DNA of 37,318 nt from positions 1-37,318 of the forward strand of contig CAYWVO010000031.1 in NCBI GenBank assembly GCA_964461835.1. The letters run 5' to 3'. The DNA comes from CAYWVO01 sp964461835 (GTDB lineage: Bacteria; Zixibacteria; MSB-5A5; WJJR01; JAJRUJ01). Below the pieces are notes generated by a model. It did not search any database. It had not been told where the DNA came from and saw only the letters and a program-made list of their open reading frames with translations. This document shows, one piece after another, positions 30,850 through 37,318 of the stretch. Within the stretch, counting starts at the first letter, position 1, and every line of letters starts with the position of its first letter. A program made the translations under genes and the position numbers.

Positions 30850-31884
30850 TCACTTTATTGCCATTCGGCAGATACGCTCAACCAATTCTTCAAACGAAAT
30901 ACCCGCCGCGCGGGCCGCTTTTGGCACCAAGGACGTACTCGTCATTCCCGGTAACGTATTGACTTCCAAGCAGAAAAACTCACCTGCCTCATTCATCCGG
31001 AAATCCACCCGCCCGTATCCCTCACATCCCAGTTCCCGAAAAGCTCGATAACCACAATTCCTCAGATTTTCTGCCAGAGTGCCCGGCAAGTCTGCCGGAC
31101 AGACATACCGAGACTTACCGGAAGTGTATTTACATTCGTAGTCGTAGATCCCATGTTCCGGGATAATTTCAACCACCGGCAGTGCCTTATCTCCCAGAAC
31201 AGCTACGGTCAATTCCCGACCCGGGATGTATTCCTCCATCAGGACACCGCTCCCAAAACGGGCGGCCTCCGAAAAAGCCGGCAGGTACTCTTCGGCGGAT
31301 TTGACAATCGATAATCCGACCGTTGAGCCTTGGGTATCCGGTTTGATGGCTAGGGGCAGGCCGAATCGCTTCACAATCCAGCCAAATTCCGGCGGTTGCT
31401 GATCGGGGCCGATATATTCCCATTCGGGTGTCGGGATCCCGTCCGCGACAAAGATTTTCTTGGCCAAGTGTTTACTCATCGCCAAGGCCGAGGCGGTCGC
31501 TCCTGATCCACTATAGGGAACCTGAGCCAGGTCCAAAAGCGCTTGAATATGACCGTCCTCCCCCGCGCCGCCGTGCAAGGCAATGAATACTACGCCAATA
31601 TCTTTCGCTTCCGGCAGGCTCAGCGCCGCATTGATTTCATCAGAGAGGACCACGGACTGTTGAGCCTTGGGCGGAGACGTATCTATTCCCTGTGGGAGCA
31701 GTTCGTTTGCGGATTCCAGTAACCGTCGGCCATTGGCGGTATCGACTGCCAGTACCCGGTGATTGCGCGCTCGCAGGGCGTCAATGATCGCTTGGCCGCT
31801 GGCCAGAGAGACATCCCGTTCGGCAGAAGTCCCGCCCAGCAATACCAAGACAGTGAGTGATTCCGGGGAGTTTCCAGTTTTCAC
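30850..31884 (-). CDS. ddl: D-alanine--D-alanine ligase
   Basis: 344 residues. This ATP-grasp enzyme joins two D-alanines for peptidoglycan. Family signatures are HGGAGEDG near residues 101-108, SGSGATASALAMSK, IKPDTQGSTVGL (ATP and loop region), and the metal-binding end RVDFRMNEAGEFFCLEVNTLPGMTS. The first domain starts with VLVLLGGTSAERDVSLASG, also typical. The GTG start overlaps the DedA stop (GTGA), so these genes form one transcript with the isoprenoid genes upstream. The scaffold therefore comes from a walled bacterium. Confidence 0.95.
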   Translation of the reverse strand: MKTGNSPESLTVLVLLGGTSAERDVSLASGQAIIDALRARNHRVLAVDTANGRRLLESANELLPQGIDTSPPKAQQSVVLSDEINAALSLPEAKDIGVVFIALHGGAGEDGHIQALLDLAQVPYSGSGATASALAMSKHLAKKIFVADGIPTPEWEYIGPDQQPPEFGWIVKRFGLPLAIKPDTQGSTVGLSIVKSAEEYLPAFSEAARFGSGVLMEEYIPGRELTVAVLGDKALPVVEIIPEHGIYDYECKYTSGKSRYVCPADLPGTLAENLRNCGYRAFRELGCEGYGRVDFRMNEAGEFFCLEVNTLPGMTSTSLVPKAARAAGISFEELVERICRMAIK

Positions 31885-32513
31885 GAATTTCGACCTCTGG
31901 CATTCCGTTTCATGTCTTTATACACGATAATGCTCCAAATTATCGCAGCAAGAATTATCAACCCGATGAAAAGCCTATTATACAAGATTAAGAATTCAGT
32001 CACCGCTGCCCAGTTACGTCCAAACAACACTCCGACTCCGGCCAGGGCACCGTTCCAGAGCACCACGGAAAGGGTCAAGAGGACAAATGCCTTTAGACGG
32101 GTAAGATGGGCGATGCCGGTCGCCAGCGGGATTGCCGAGCGGAAACCGGGCATAAACCGCGAAAAGACCACCAGTGCCCAACCATATTTGCCGAATAAGC
32201 GGTCGAATTCAGCCAGTGTTTGGGGATTGAAGAACCAGCGCTCGGTTCGGGTGAACCAGCCTCGCCCTTTCCAGTGGCCAAATTCATATAAAACCCAGGC
32301 GCCCCCCACTCCGCCGGCATAGGAAACCAAATACACGACAAGCCAATCCAATGCTCCTCCCCCGGCCAAGACCATGCCCGACAGGTAGACGACATCACCG
32401 GGAAATGGTGGAAAAACCATCTCTGTGGACGCCGCCAGAAAGATAATCCCATACGCGCACAAGTCGGCATGGGTGCCAAGGAAACGCAGAGCTTCTTCGA
32501 GTAGTCCGGCCAC
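31881..32513 (-). CDS. DedA family membrane protein
   Basis: 210 residues, starting with GTG after a GGGGGTG site. Conserved features of the DedA/VTT domain are EMVFPPFPGDVVYLSG, GAWVLYEFGHWKGR, and RFMPGFRSAIPLATG with the conserved Arg and Gly. About five hydrophobic stretches span the inner membrane, and the tail is basic. DedA proteins are linked to lipid flipping (undecaprenyl phosphate or phosphatidylethanolamine) and membrane fitness. Position between ispF and ddl suggests a role with undecaprenyl carriers and wall synthesis, but this is only context. Confidence 0.88.
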   Translation of the reverse strand: MAGLLEEALRFLGTHADLCAYGIIFLAASTEMVFPPFPGDVVYLSGMVLAGGGALDWLVVYLVSYAGGVGGAWVLYEFGHWKGRGWFTRTERWFFNPQTLAEFDRLFGKYGWALVVFSRFMPGFRSAIPLATGIAHLTRLKAFVLLTLSVVLWNGALAGVGVLFGRNWAAVTEFLILYNRLFIGLIILAAIIWSIIVYKDMKRNARGRNS

Positions 32514-32531
32514 GGTATCACCCCCGGGGGG

Positions 32532-33008
32532 TCAGGTGAGTGTATCGACAGCCGTCACCGCCAAGCAGGCGAGGCCCTCTCCCCGACCGATCCACCCCAT
32601 CCCTTCGTTGGTCTTGCCTTTGAGAGAGACCGCCGCAACCGGAACCTGCACAATGCCGGCGATGCTGGCGCGCATGTCCGGGATGTGCGGAGCTATTTGG
32701 GGGGATTCTGCGATGATGGTCACATCGATATTGGTCGCTGCAAGACCGGCATCAGCAAGCAAGCCCACAATTTCCGTAAGCAGCGCACCACTGTCGGCAT
32801 TTGTGTATGCCGGATCGGTATCCGGAAAATGCTGACCGATATCGCCAAGTGCTGCGGCACCAAGGAGCGCGTCGCCGATGGCATGCAGGACAACATCGGC
32901 ATCGGAATGCCCGGCCAAGCCCTGATCATGGGGGATCGTGATGCCGCCGAGACGGAGGGGCCGGCCACGGACAAAGCGGTGGGAATCGTAGCCGATACCG
33001 ACTCTCAA
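32532..33008 (-). CDS. ispF: 2-C-methyl-D-erythritol 2,4-cyclodiphosphate synthase
   Basis: 158 residues. The zinc site is Asp8, His10 and His42-region residues (RVGIGYDSHRF and GLAGHSDADVVLHA). LGDIGQHFPDTDPAY and LKGKTNEGMG are further hallmarks. It makes the cyclic intermediate of the non-mevalonate isoprenoid pathway. The start is a rare TTG whose TTGA overlaps the ispD stop, with GGAGG nine bases upstream, so it is translationally coupled to ispD. The organism uses the MEP pathway. Confidence 0.95.
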   Translation of the reverse strand: MRVGIGYDSHRFVRGRPLRLGGITIPHDQGLAGHSDADVVLHAIGDALLGAAALGDIGQHFPDTDPAYTNADSGALLTEIVGLLADAGLAATNIDVTIIAESPQIAPHIPDMRASIAGIVQVPVAAVSLKGKTNEGMGWIGRGEGLACLAVTAVDTLT

Positions 33009-33721
33009 TCGGGCTTGCCTCCGGCTTTGCGCAATAGCGCCTCGATCATATAAAAGTCTTCCGGGTGGGTGATTTTCACGTTCGGGTAATTGGTGTGCAC
33101 AATCCCGACGCGGAGACCCATTCGCTCGACTAAAACCGCATCATCGGTCGCTTCAAACTGGTCTTCTTTGGCCGAGGCGTGTGCCTGCCGGATGACGGCA
33201 GCCCGGAAGGCCTGGGGGGTTTTGGCGCCGGCGATACCTTTGCGGTCGACGGTTCCATCTACCATATCTCCCTGGATCCGTTTAAGCGTCTCACCGACCA
33301 ACTGTACTGGGATTGCGGCTTCAAAATGGTTGAGAACCTGCACCAAATCATCAATAAGTCGATCCGGCACCAGTGGCCGGGCGACATCATGGATCAGGAT
33401 AATCTGTGCTTCGTCAGGAACCTTTGTCAGGCCGCGCCGGACAGACTGGGCCCTGGTCTTGCCGCCGCTGGTTATTGCAGTCACCTTGGGAAAATCTCGC
33501 TTCACCAGACGTTGAGCCCGGGAACGATATTTGGATTGGATGACCAGGGTAATATCGTCGACGAGTGGGTGGTCCTGAAAGACTGAGAGCGCCCACGCGA
33601 CTACCGGTTTGCCCGCCAACTTGACCCATTGCTTGGGCAGATCACCGCCGAACCGCTGGCTCTCCCCCGCGGCAACGACAATAACAGACATATGCTCGTG
33701 CGGTCCCGGCTGCGCCGTCAT
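33005..33721 (-). CDS. ispD: 2-C-methyl-D-erythritol 4-phosphate cytidylyltransferase
   Basis: 238 residues; a start ten codons downstream (MSVIVVAAGE) is possible and would match the usual length. The CTP-binding loop is VVAAGESQRFGGDLPKQW, with the Gly-rich turn and Lys. GGKTRAQSVRRGL, IHDVARPLV and ATDDAVLVER are conserved blocks. It adds CMP to methylerythritol phosphate in the MEP pathway. The stop overlaps the ispF start. Confidence 0.94.
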   Translation of the reverse strand: MTAQPGPHEHMSVIVVAAGESQRFGGDLPKQWVKLAGKPVVAWALSVFQDHPLVDDITLVIQSKYRSRAQRLVKRDFPKVTAITSGGKTRAQSVRRGLTKVPDEAQIILIHDVARPLVPDRLIDDLVQVLNHFEAAIPVQLVGETLKRIQGDMVDGTVDRKGIAGAKTPQAFRAAVIRQAHASAKEDQFEATDDAVLVERMGLRVGIVHTNYPNVKITHPEDFYMIEALLRKAGGKPD

Positions 33722-33750
33722 TATTTCGAATCCCCTCTCCCGGTTTCCTT

Positions 33751-34818
33751 CTATACGATTAACATACTATCACCATAGCTGTAAAAGCGGTAGCCTTTTT
33801 TCACCGCCTCTCGATAGGCACGTAAGACGAACTCCCGGCCGGCAAAAGCGGATACCATAACCAGCAATGAGGACCGGGGTAGATGGAAATTGGTCACCAG
33901 AGCATCAACTACGCGGAAGTTATACGGCTCGGTGATAAACAAATCGCTTTCACCACGCGTGCGTTCGGGTCTGCCGGAGGGGGTATCCCACTTGGCTACT
34001 GGATGTGGAGGCCAGCGAGCCAATGTTTCCAGGGTACGGGTAACGGTTGTCCCCACGGCGACGATCCGCTTGCCGACCCGGCGACGAGCGGCCACTTTCC
34101 GAATAGTCGCCCGCGAAACGAAGAATTCTTCCGTTTCCAGTTGATGATCTTCCACGCGATCGCGCTTAATCGGGCGAAAACTCCCTTCTCCCACGTGCAG
34201 CGTGACTTCCGCCCGGTACAGGCCGGCGGCGGCTATCTTATTCATCATCACCCGGTCAAAATGCAGCCCGGCAGTCGGCGACGCGACCGCGCCAGAGCGC
34301 CGAGCGAAAATTGTCTGATAATCTTGGCGATCCCTGCGTTCATCCGGGCGGGAAATATACGGGGGCAATGGCGTATGACCATGCCGGGATAACGCATGCT
34401 CCAGCGGACCGGTGGTATGGAGGGTGACGATGCGCTTTCCGGGTTGCAGGTACTCCCCCACGACGATCCGGAATGACTGTTTGTCATCGATAATTACTTC
34501 GGTTCCCGGCTTGCAGCGCCGTCCCGGCTGGACGAGGGCCTCCCACCGCCGACCGGAGACTTTTCGGAGCAAGAATACCTCGACTTTGCCACCGGTCCCC
34601 GCTTTGCGGCCCAGGAGCCGAGCAGGAATGACCCGGGTGTCGTTGAAGATCAACAGGTCTCCTCGGGCCAGGAAATCAGGCAGATTTTCAAATTGCGTGT
34701 GGATGATCGTTCGCTCGCGACGATTGAGCACCATTAACCGGCATTTCCGTCGCACCCGCGGCGGATATTGCGCGACAAGATTGCGCGGGAGAGTATAATC
34801 GTAGCGATCGGTGCGCAC
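33751..34818 (-). CDS. queA: S-adenosylmethionine:tRNA ribosyltransferase-isomerase
   Basis: 355 residues, the usual length for QueA, which builds epoxyqueuosine on tRNA wobble position 34. Signature blocks are FNDTRVIPARLLG, GAVASPTAGLHFD, VTLHVGEGSFRPI, and the C-terminal NFHLPRSSLLVMVSAFAG followed by YRFYSYGDSMLIV. The N-terminus begins YDYTLPRNLVAQYPP. It lies four bases after the DUF2905 gene and 29 before ispD, in the ruv transcript. Confidence 0.95.
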   Translation of the reverse strand: MRTDRYDYTLPRNLVAQYPPRVRRKCRLMVLNRRERTIIHTQFENLPDFLARGDLLIFNDTRVIPARLLGRKAGTGGKVEVFLLRKVSGRRWEALVQPGRRCKPGTEVIIDDKQSFRIVVGEYLQPGKRIVTLHTTGPLEHALSRHGHTPLPPYISRPDERRDRQDYQTIFARRSGAVASPTAGLHFDRVMMNKIAAAGLYRAEVTLHVGEGSFRPIKRDRVEDHQLETEEFFVSRATIRKVAARRRVGKRIVAVGTTVTRTLETLARWPPHPVAKWDTPSGRPERTRGESDLFITEPYNFRVVDALVTNFHLPRSSLLVMVSAFAGREFVLRAYREAVKKGYRFYSYGDSMLIV

Positions 34819-34822
34819 CGGA

Positions 34823-35050
34823 TTATTTTCTCATCAGCCAGTTTAATACCAGCGACAACAAAATGCTCAGAAGCAGAGAAGACGCGAGCGGGAAATACAA
34901 GGTGAAATTTTTGCGCTGGATATAAAAATCGCCGGGGAGTTTTCCTATTATCGGTATTTTGCCGATCAGCGGAGCCAGGAGAAGCCCCAGCACGACGGCA
35001 ATAAGCACGATAATGAGTAGTTTGCCCATGACTGTGGTTGGTTGCTTCAC
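34823..35050 (-). CDS. DUF2905 small membrane protein
   Basis: 75 residues from a GTG; an ATG seven codons in (35029) is an alternative start. Two hydrophobic helices (LLIIVLIAVVLGLLLAPLIG and LASSLLLSILLSLVLNWL) flank the conserved KLPGDFYIQRKNFTLYFP, the mark of DUF2905. Members commonly sit between ruvB and queA, as here. Function unknown; it is probably an inner-membrane protein. Confidence 0.85.
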   Translation of the reverse strand: MKQPTTVMGKLLIIVLIAVVLGLLLAPLIGKIPIIGKLPGDFYIQRKNFTLYFPLASSLLLSILLSLVLNWLMRK

Positions 35051-35059
35051 AATCCGTAT

Positions 35060-36124
35060 TTACAGCAGATCTTCCTGGCTTCCACCGGATTTGCGGGCGA
35101 TACCGAGGTGCTCCAGCGCCCGGGAGGTGGCCATACGGCCGCGGGGCGTCCGGTCGAGAAAACCAGCCATAATCAAGAACGGCTCATACACTTCCTCGAT
35201 TGTATCGCTCTCTTCACCAACTGCCACGGCCAGGGTATTGATACCAACCGGCCCACCCCGGAATTTCTCAGCGACCGTTGACAGGATTTTGATGTCCATA
35301 TCATCGAGTCCGTGCTCATCTACATTTAATGCTTCCAGCGCCATGCAGGCAGATTCGCGGTCGACAACACCCGACCCGCGCACCTGGGCGAAATCACGAA
35401 CGCGACGCAATAGTCGATTGGCTACTCGGGGGGTTCCCCGCGACCGTTGGGCAATTTCCGTCGCCCCATCGTGATTGATATCGATATTTAAGATCACCGC
35501 CGATCGTTTCACGATCTGCACCAGGTCGTCGGCGGTATAGTAGTCGAGGCGGCCCACCACGCCAAAACGAGCACGCAAGGGTGAGGTGAGTAATCCGGCG
35601 CGGGTGGTGGCCCCGATCAGGGTAAACCGTTTCAATGGCAGTTTGACTGAGCGTGCGGCCGGCCCCCGGTCAATCATGATATCGAGGCGAAAGTCCTCCA
35701 TCGCCGGATAGAGAAACTCTTCGACCACGTGGTTAAGCCGATGGATTTCATCGATAAAGAGTACTTCCGTTTCGTCCTGATTGGTCAGGACGCCGGCCAG
35801 ATCGGCCGCCCGTTCCAGCACCGGCCCGGACGTTGATTTAATTCCAACACCCATTTCGCGGGCAATAATGTTCGCGAGAGTAGTTTTGCCCAGGCCCGGC
35901 GGTCCATAGAACAAGACATGGTCGAGCGCCTCGCCGCGTTGCCGTGCCGCCTCGATAAAAACCTTGAGGTTTTCCTTAAGCTGGGTTTGCCCAATAAATT
36001 CATCGAAGTTGGTCGGCCGTACCGACAATTCCAAATCGACATCATCGGCCCGCAAGGCGGGGGCGGTGACCCGGATATTTTCGGCGCTCTCGGTATCGTG
36101 TGAATGACGCTCACTCATACTCAA
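35060..36124 (-). CDS. ruvB: Holliday junction branch migration helicase RuvB
   Basis: 354 residues. It is the AAA+ motor that drives branch migration at Holliday junctions. Walker A is GPPGLGKTT at 74-82, Walker B is FIDEIHRLN near 122-130, sensor I lies in LIGATTRAGLL, and the C-terminal winged helix reads GFLDRTPRGRMAT. The first codon pair (MSM) leaves a choice of two starts. It is encoded two bases after ruvA. Confidence 0.97.
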   Translation of the reverse strand: MSMSERHSHDTESAENIRVTAPALRADDVDLELSVRPTNFDEFIGQTQLKENLKVFIEAARQRGEALDHVLFYGPPGLGKTTLANIIAREMGVGIKSTSGPVLERAADLAGVLTNQDETEVLFIDEIHRLNHVVEEFLYPAMEDFRLDIMIDRGPAARSVKLPLKRFTLIGATTRAGLLTSPLRARFGVVGRLDYYTADDLVQIVKRSAVILNIDINHDGATEIAQRSRGTPRVANRLLRRVRDFAQVRGSGVVDRESACMALEALNVDEHGLDDMDIKILSTVAEKFRGGPVGINTLAVAVGEESDTIEEVYEPFLIMAGFLDRTPRGRMATSRALEHLGIARKSGGSQEDLL

Positions 36125-36126
36125 TA

Positions 36127-36717
36127 CTACAAATGTAATGCCTCTTTGATCAAATGTTCTACGTTTGCATCATTGCCCAGTTTTGTGCGAGCTTTGCTCA
36201 ACTTTTTGGTAGCCTCTAATTGATTGAGACCGAGGGCCATCAAGGCCTGCATGGCCTGATCGTCGGTCTCCGGCGGTAGTTTCTCCGGCGGTGTTGTCTC
36301 AGCGCCCGCCATAATCCGTCCGACTTTTTCGGCAAGTTCCAGGACAATCCGGCCGGCAGTCTTCTTGCCAATTCCCGGTACAACCGTAAGGGCGATTTCA
36401 TTGCGTTCTCTGATTGCCCGGCTAAATTCCTGCATGGTCATACTGGAGAGAATAGCGATTGCCAGCCGTGGCCCCACCCCGGAAATCCCGATCAACAGGT
36501 CAAACATCTCACGCGCCTCTTCCGCGGAAAATCCGTACAGCGTGTGCGCATCTTCCCGGATAATCTGCCTGGTAAATAGTTTCACGGTCTGGCCGTCATC
36601 CGGCAATTCTTCATAGGTGGATAGCGGGATGAACACCTCGTAGCCGATTCCCCCCACATCCAATACGACCGCCACGGGATTTTTTTCAACGATTTCGCCG
36701 CGCAGATAGGTGATCAT
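36127..36717 (-). CDS. ruvA: Holliday junction DNA-binding protein RuvA
   Basis: 196 residues from the ATG at 36717, whose ATGA overlaps the ruvC stop; a longer frame of 17 more residues lies inside ruvC and is rejected. MITYLRGEIVEK is the typical start, LIGISGVGPRLAIAILS and VPGIGKKTAGRIVLEL are the two helix-hairpin-helix motifs, and the C-terminal domain III ends in LIKEALHL. It holds the junction for RuvB. Confidence 0.96.
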   Translation of the reverse strand: MITYLRGEIVEKNPVAVVLDVGGIGYEVFIPLSTYEELPDDGQTVKLFTRQIIREDAHTLYGFSAEEAREMFDLLIGISGVGPRLAIAILSSMTMQEFSRAIRERNEIALTVVPGIGKKTAGRIVLELAEKVGRIMAGAETTPPEKLPPETDDQAMQALMALGLNQLEATKKLSKARTKLGNDANVEHLIKEALHL

Positions 36718-37229
36718 GATTTCCTCCCCAGATGAGCCGGCGAGATTCTCCGCCGCATCAGATGGCACAGGGCGATGGCAGCGGCATCGGCGGTATCCTG
36801 TGGTGTGAGCGGCTCAGTCAGGTTCAACAAGGCGCGGACCATATAGGAAATCTGCTCCTTGGCAGCTTGCCCACCGCCACAAATAGCCTGTTTGACAATA
36901 CGGGCCGGATATTCGGTAATCGGAATGTCCATCTCTGCTGCCGCGATCAACACCGCCGCCCGGGCCTGACCGATGGTTAACGCCACTTTGACGTTTTTGC
37001 CGTAGAATGATTCCTCCAAGGCAATTTCCTGTGGGTTGCCGTCCCGACAGATATTACGAATGCCCGAGAACAAAAGCTGCAGCCGGCGATCCATCTCCTG
37101 GCTTTTGCGAGGTTTCAGGCAGCCGGCGTCCAGCAGCGTATATCCACCATCTACGGCACCGACAATCGCCCAGCCGGTACAGACGATTCCCGGATCGACC
37201 CCAAGTACGATTGCTGAATGTGCATTCAT
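36714..37229 (-). CDS. ruvC: Crossover junction endodeoxyribonuclease RuvC
   Basis: 171 residues from the ATG at 37229; the frame stays open another 21 codons upstream but without a good start. The first catalytic Asp12 lies in LGVDPGIVCTGW, the Glu in ALEESFYGKNVK, and the last acidic pair in TPQDTADAAAIALCH. It resolves Holliday junctions by paired nicks. It is the first gene of the ruvCAB-queA-isp transcript. The upstream promoter must lie in the short stretch before the scaffold end or beyond it. Confidence 0.95.
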   Translation of the reverse strand: MNAHSAIVLGVDPGIVCTGWAIVGAVDGGYTLLDAGCLKPRKSQEMDRRLQLLFSGIRNICRDGNPQEIALEESFYGKNVKVALTIGQARAAVLIAAAEMDIPITEYPARIVKQAICGGGQAAKEQISYMVRALLNLTEPLTPQDTADAAAIALCHLMRRRISPAHLGRKS

Positions 37230-37263
37230 CCTGATTCCCCGCCCCAATTCCCGATGTAGCTGG

Positions 37264-37318
37264 GGTGTCGGGTTTCTCAGTATGCTGCGCATTCCTCGGA
37301 ACCCGACCTTGTATCTTG
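37264..37318. repeat. Right scaffold-end repeat
   Basis: These 55 bases are the exact reverse complement of positions 1-55. The match stops at 37263 (G here, T at position 56). This half-copy ends in the outer arm (CCTCGGAACCCGACCT) and lacks the mirror half seen at the left end. Confidence 0.95.

Noticed and set aside
1..37318. The whole window as a transposon or linear replicon with terminal inverted repeats
   Set aside because: The exact 55-base length, also seen at the gap, fits assembly overlap. The content is ordinary chromosomal housekeeping plus catabolism, with no element-wide transposition or replication genes.

Overview
This window looks like one complete assembled scaffold from an uncultured, probably anaerobic bacterium. 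Its first 55 bases are the exact reverse complement of its last 55, and a 100-N gap at 17528-17627 is flanked by another exact 55-base repeat. Both are typical of a short-read assembly broken at repeats. No rRNA or tRNA is visible, so the phylum is uncertain. The CBM9/DUF5916 outer-membrane-type protein, the archaeal-type LeuC/LeuD-like proteins and the mix of anaerobic catabolic genes would fit a lineage of the FCB group (for example Zixibacteria or KSB1-like bacteria), but this is only a guess. Nearly all genes lie on the minus strand.

Region 1 (122-14350, minus strand) is a tightly packed catabolic block. In transcription order it encodes: a small CxxC protein; a zinc alcohol dehydrogenase; 3-hydroxyacyl-CoA dehydrogenase; enoyl-CoA hydratase; acyl-CoA dehydrogenase; a 2-oxoacid oxidoreductase (gamma, flavoprotein-ferredoxin fusion, alpha, beta); an isopropylmalate/homocitrate-type quartet (LeuA-, LeuC-, LeuD- and LeuB-like); and a thiolase. 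Several junctions are 4-base ATGA overlaps. The set can in principle lengthen a 2-oxoacid, convert it to an acyl-CoA and take that through beta-oxidation to acetyl-CoA. The oxidoreductase also has the composition of phenylglyoxylate dehydrogenase, which makes benzoyl-CoA.

Region 2 (14429-18975) holds a PGPGW-type membrane protein, a DUF5916 beta-barrel-type protein, the assembly gap, and a REP/RAYT locus: a Y1 (HUH) REP-associated transposase, its palindromic REP repeats, and two extra 247-bp tandem copies of the gene's 3' end plus REP.

Region 3 (18976-26634, minus strand) is an ATP-dependent benzoyl-CoA reductase cluster of the Azoarcus (bzd) type. It has a TetR regulator with a promoter and candidate operator, the BzdN/BcrC- and BzdO/BcrB-like catalytic subunits, two ATPase/activase subunits, a BzdM-like ferredoxin and a large NuoG-GltD-type oxidoreductase (BzdV-like) that probably reduces the ferredoxin. 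With Region 1 this points to anaerobic aromatic degradation: phenylglyoxylate or another precursor to benzoyl-CoA, ring reduction, then beta-oxidation. The ring hydrolase is not in the window.

Region 4 (27217-37229, minus strand) is housekeeping: cysS and an M42 peptidase; a HAD hydrolase; ddl, a DedA protein, ispF, ispD, queA, a DUF2905 protein and ruvB-ruvA-ruvC. Between Regions 3 and 4 lies about 600 bp of non-coding sequence packed with unrelated hairpin repeats.
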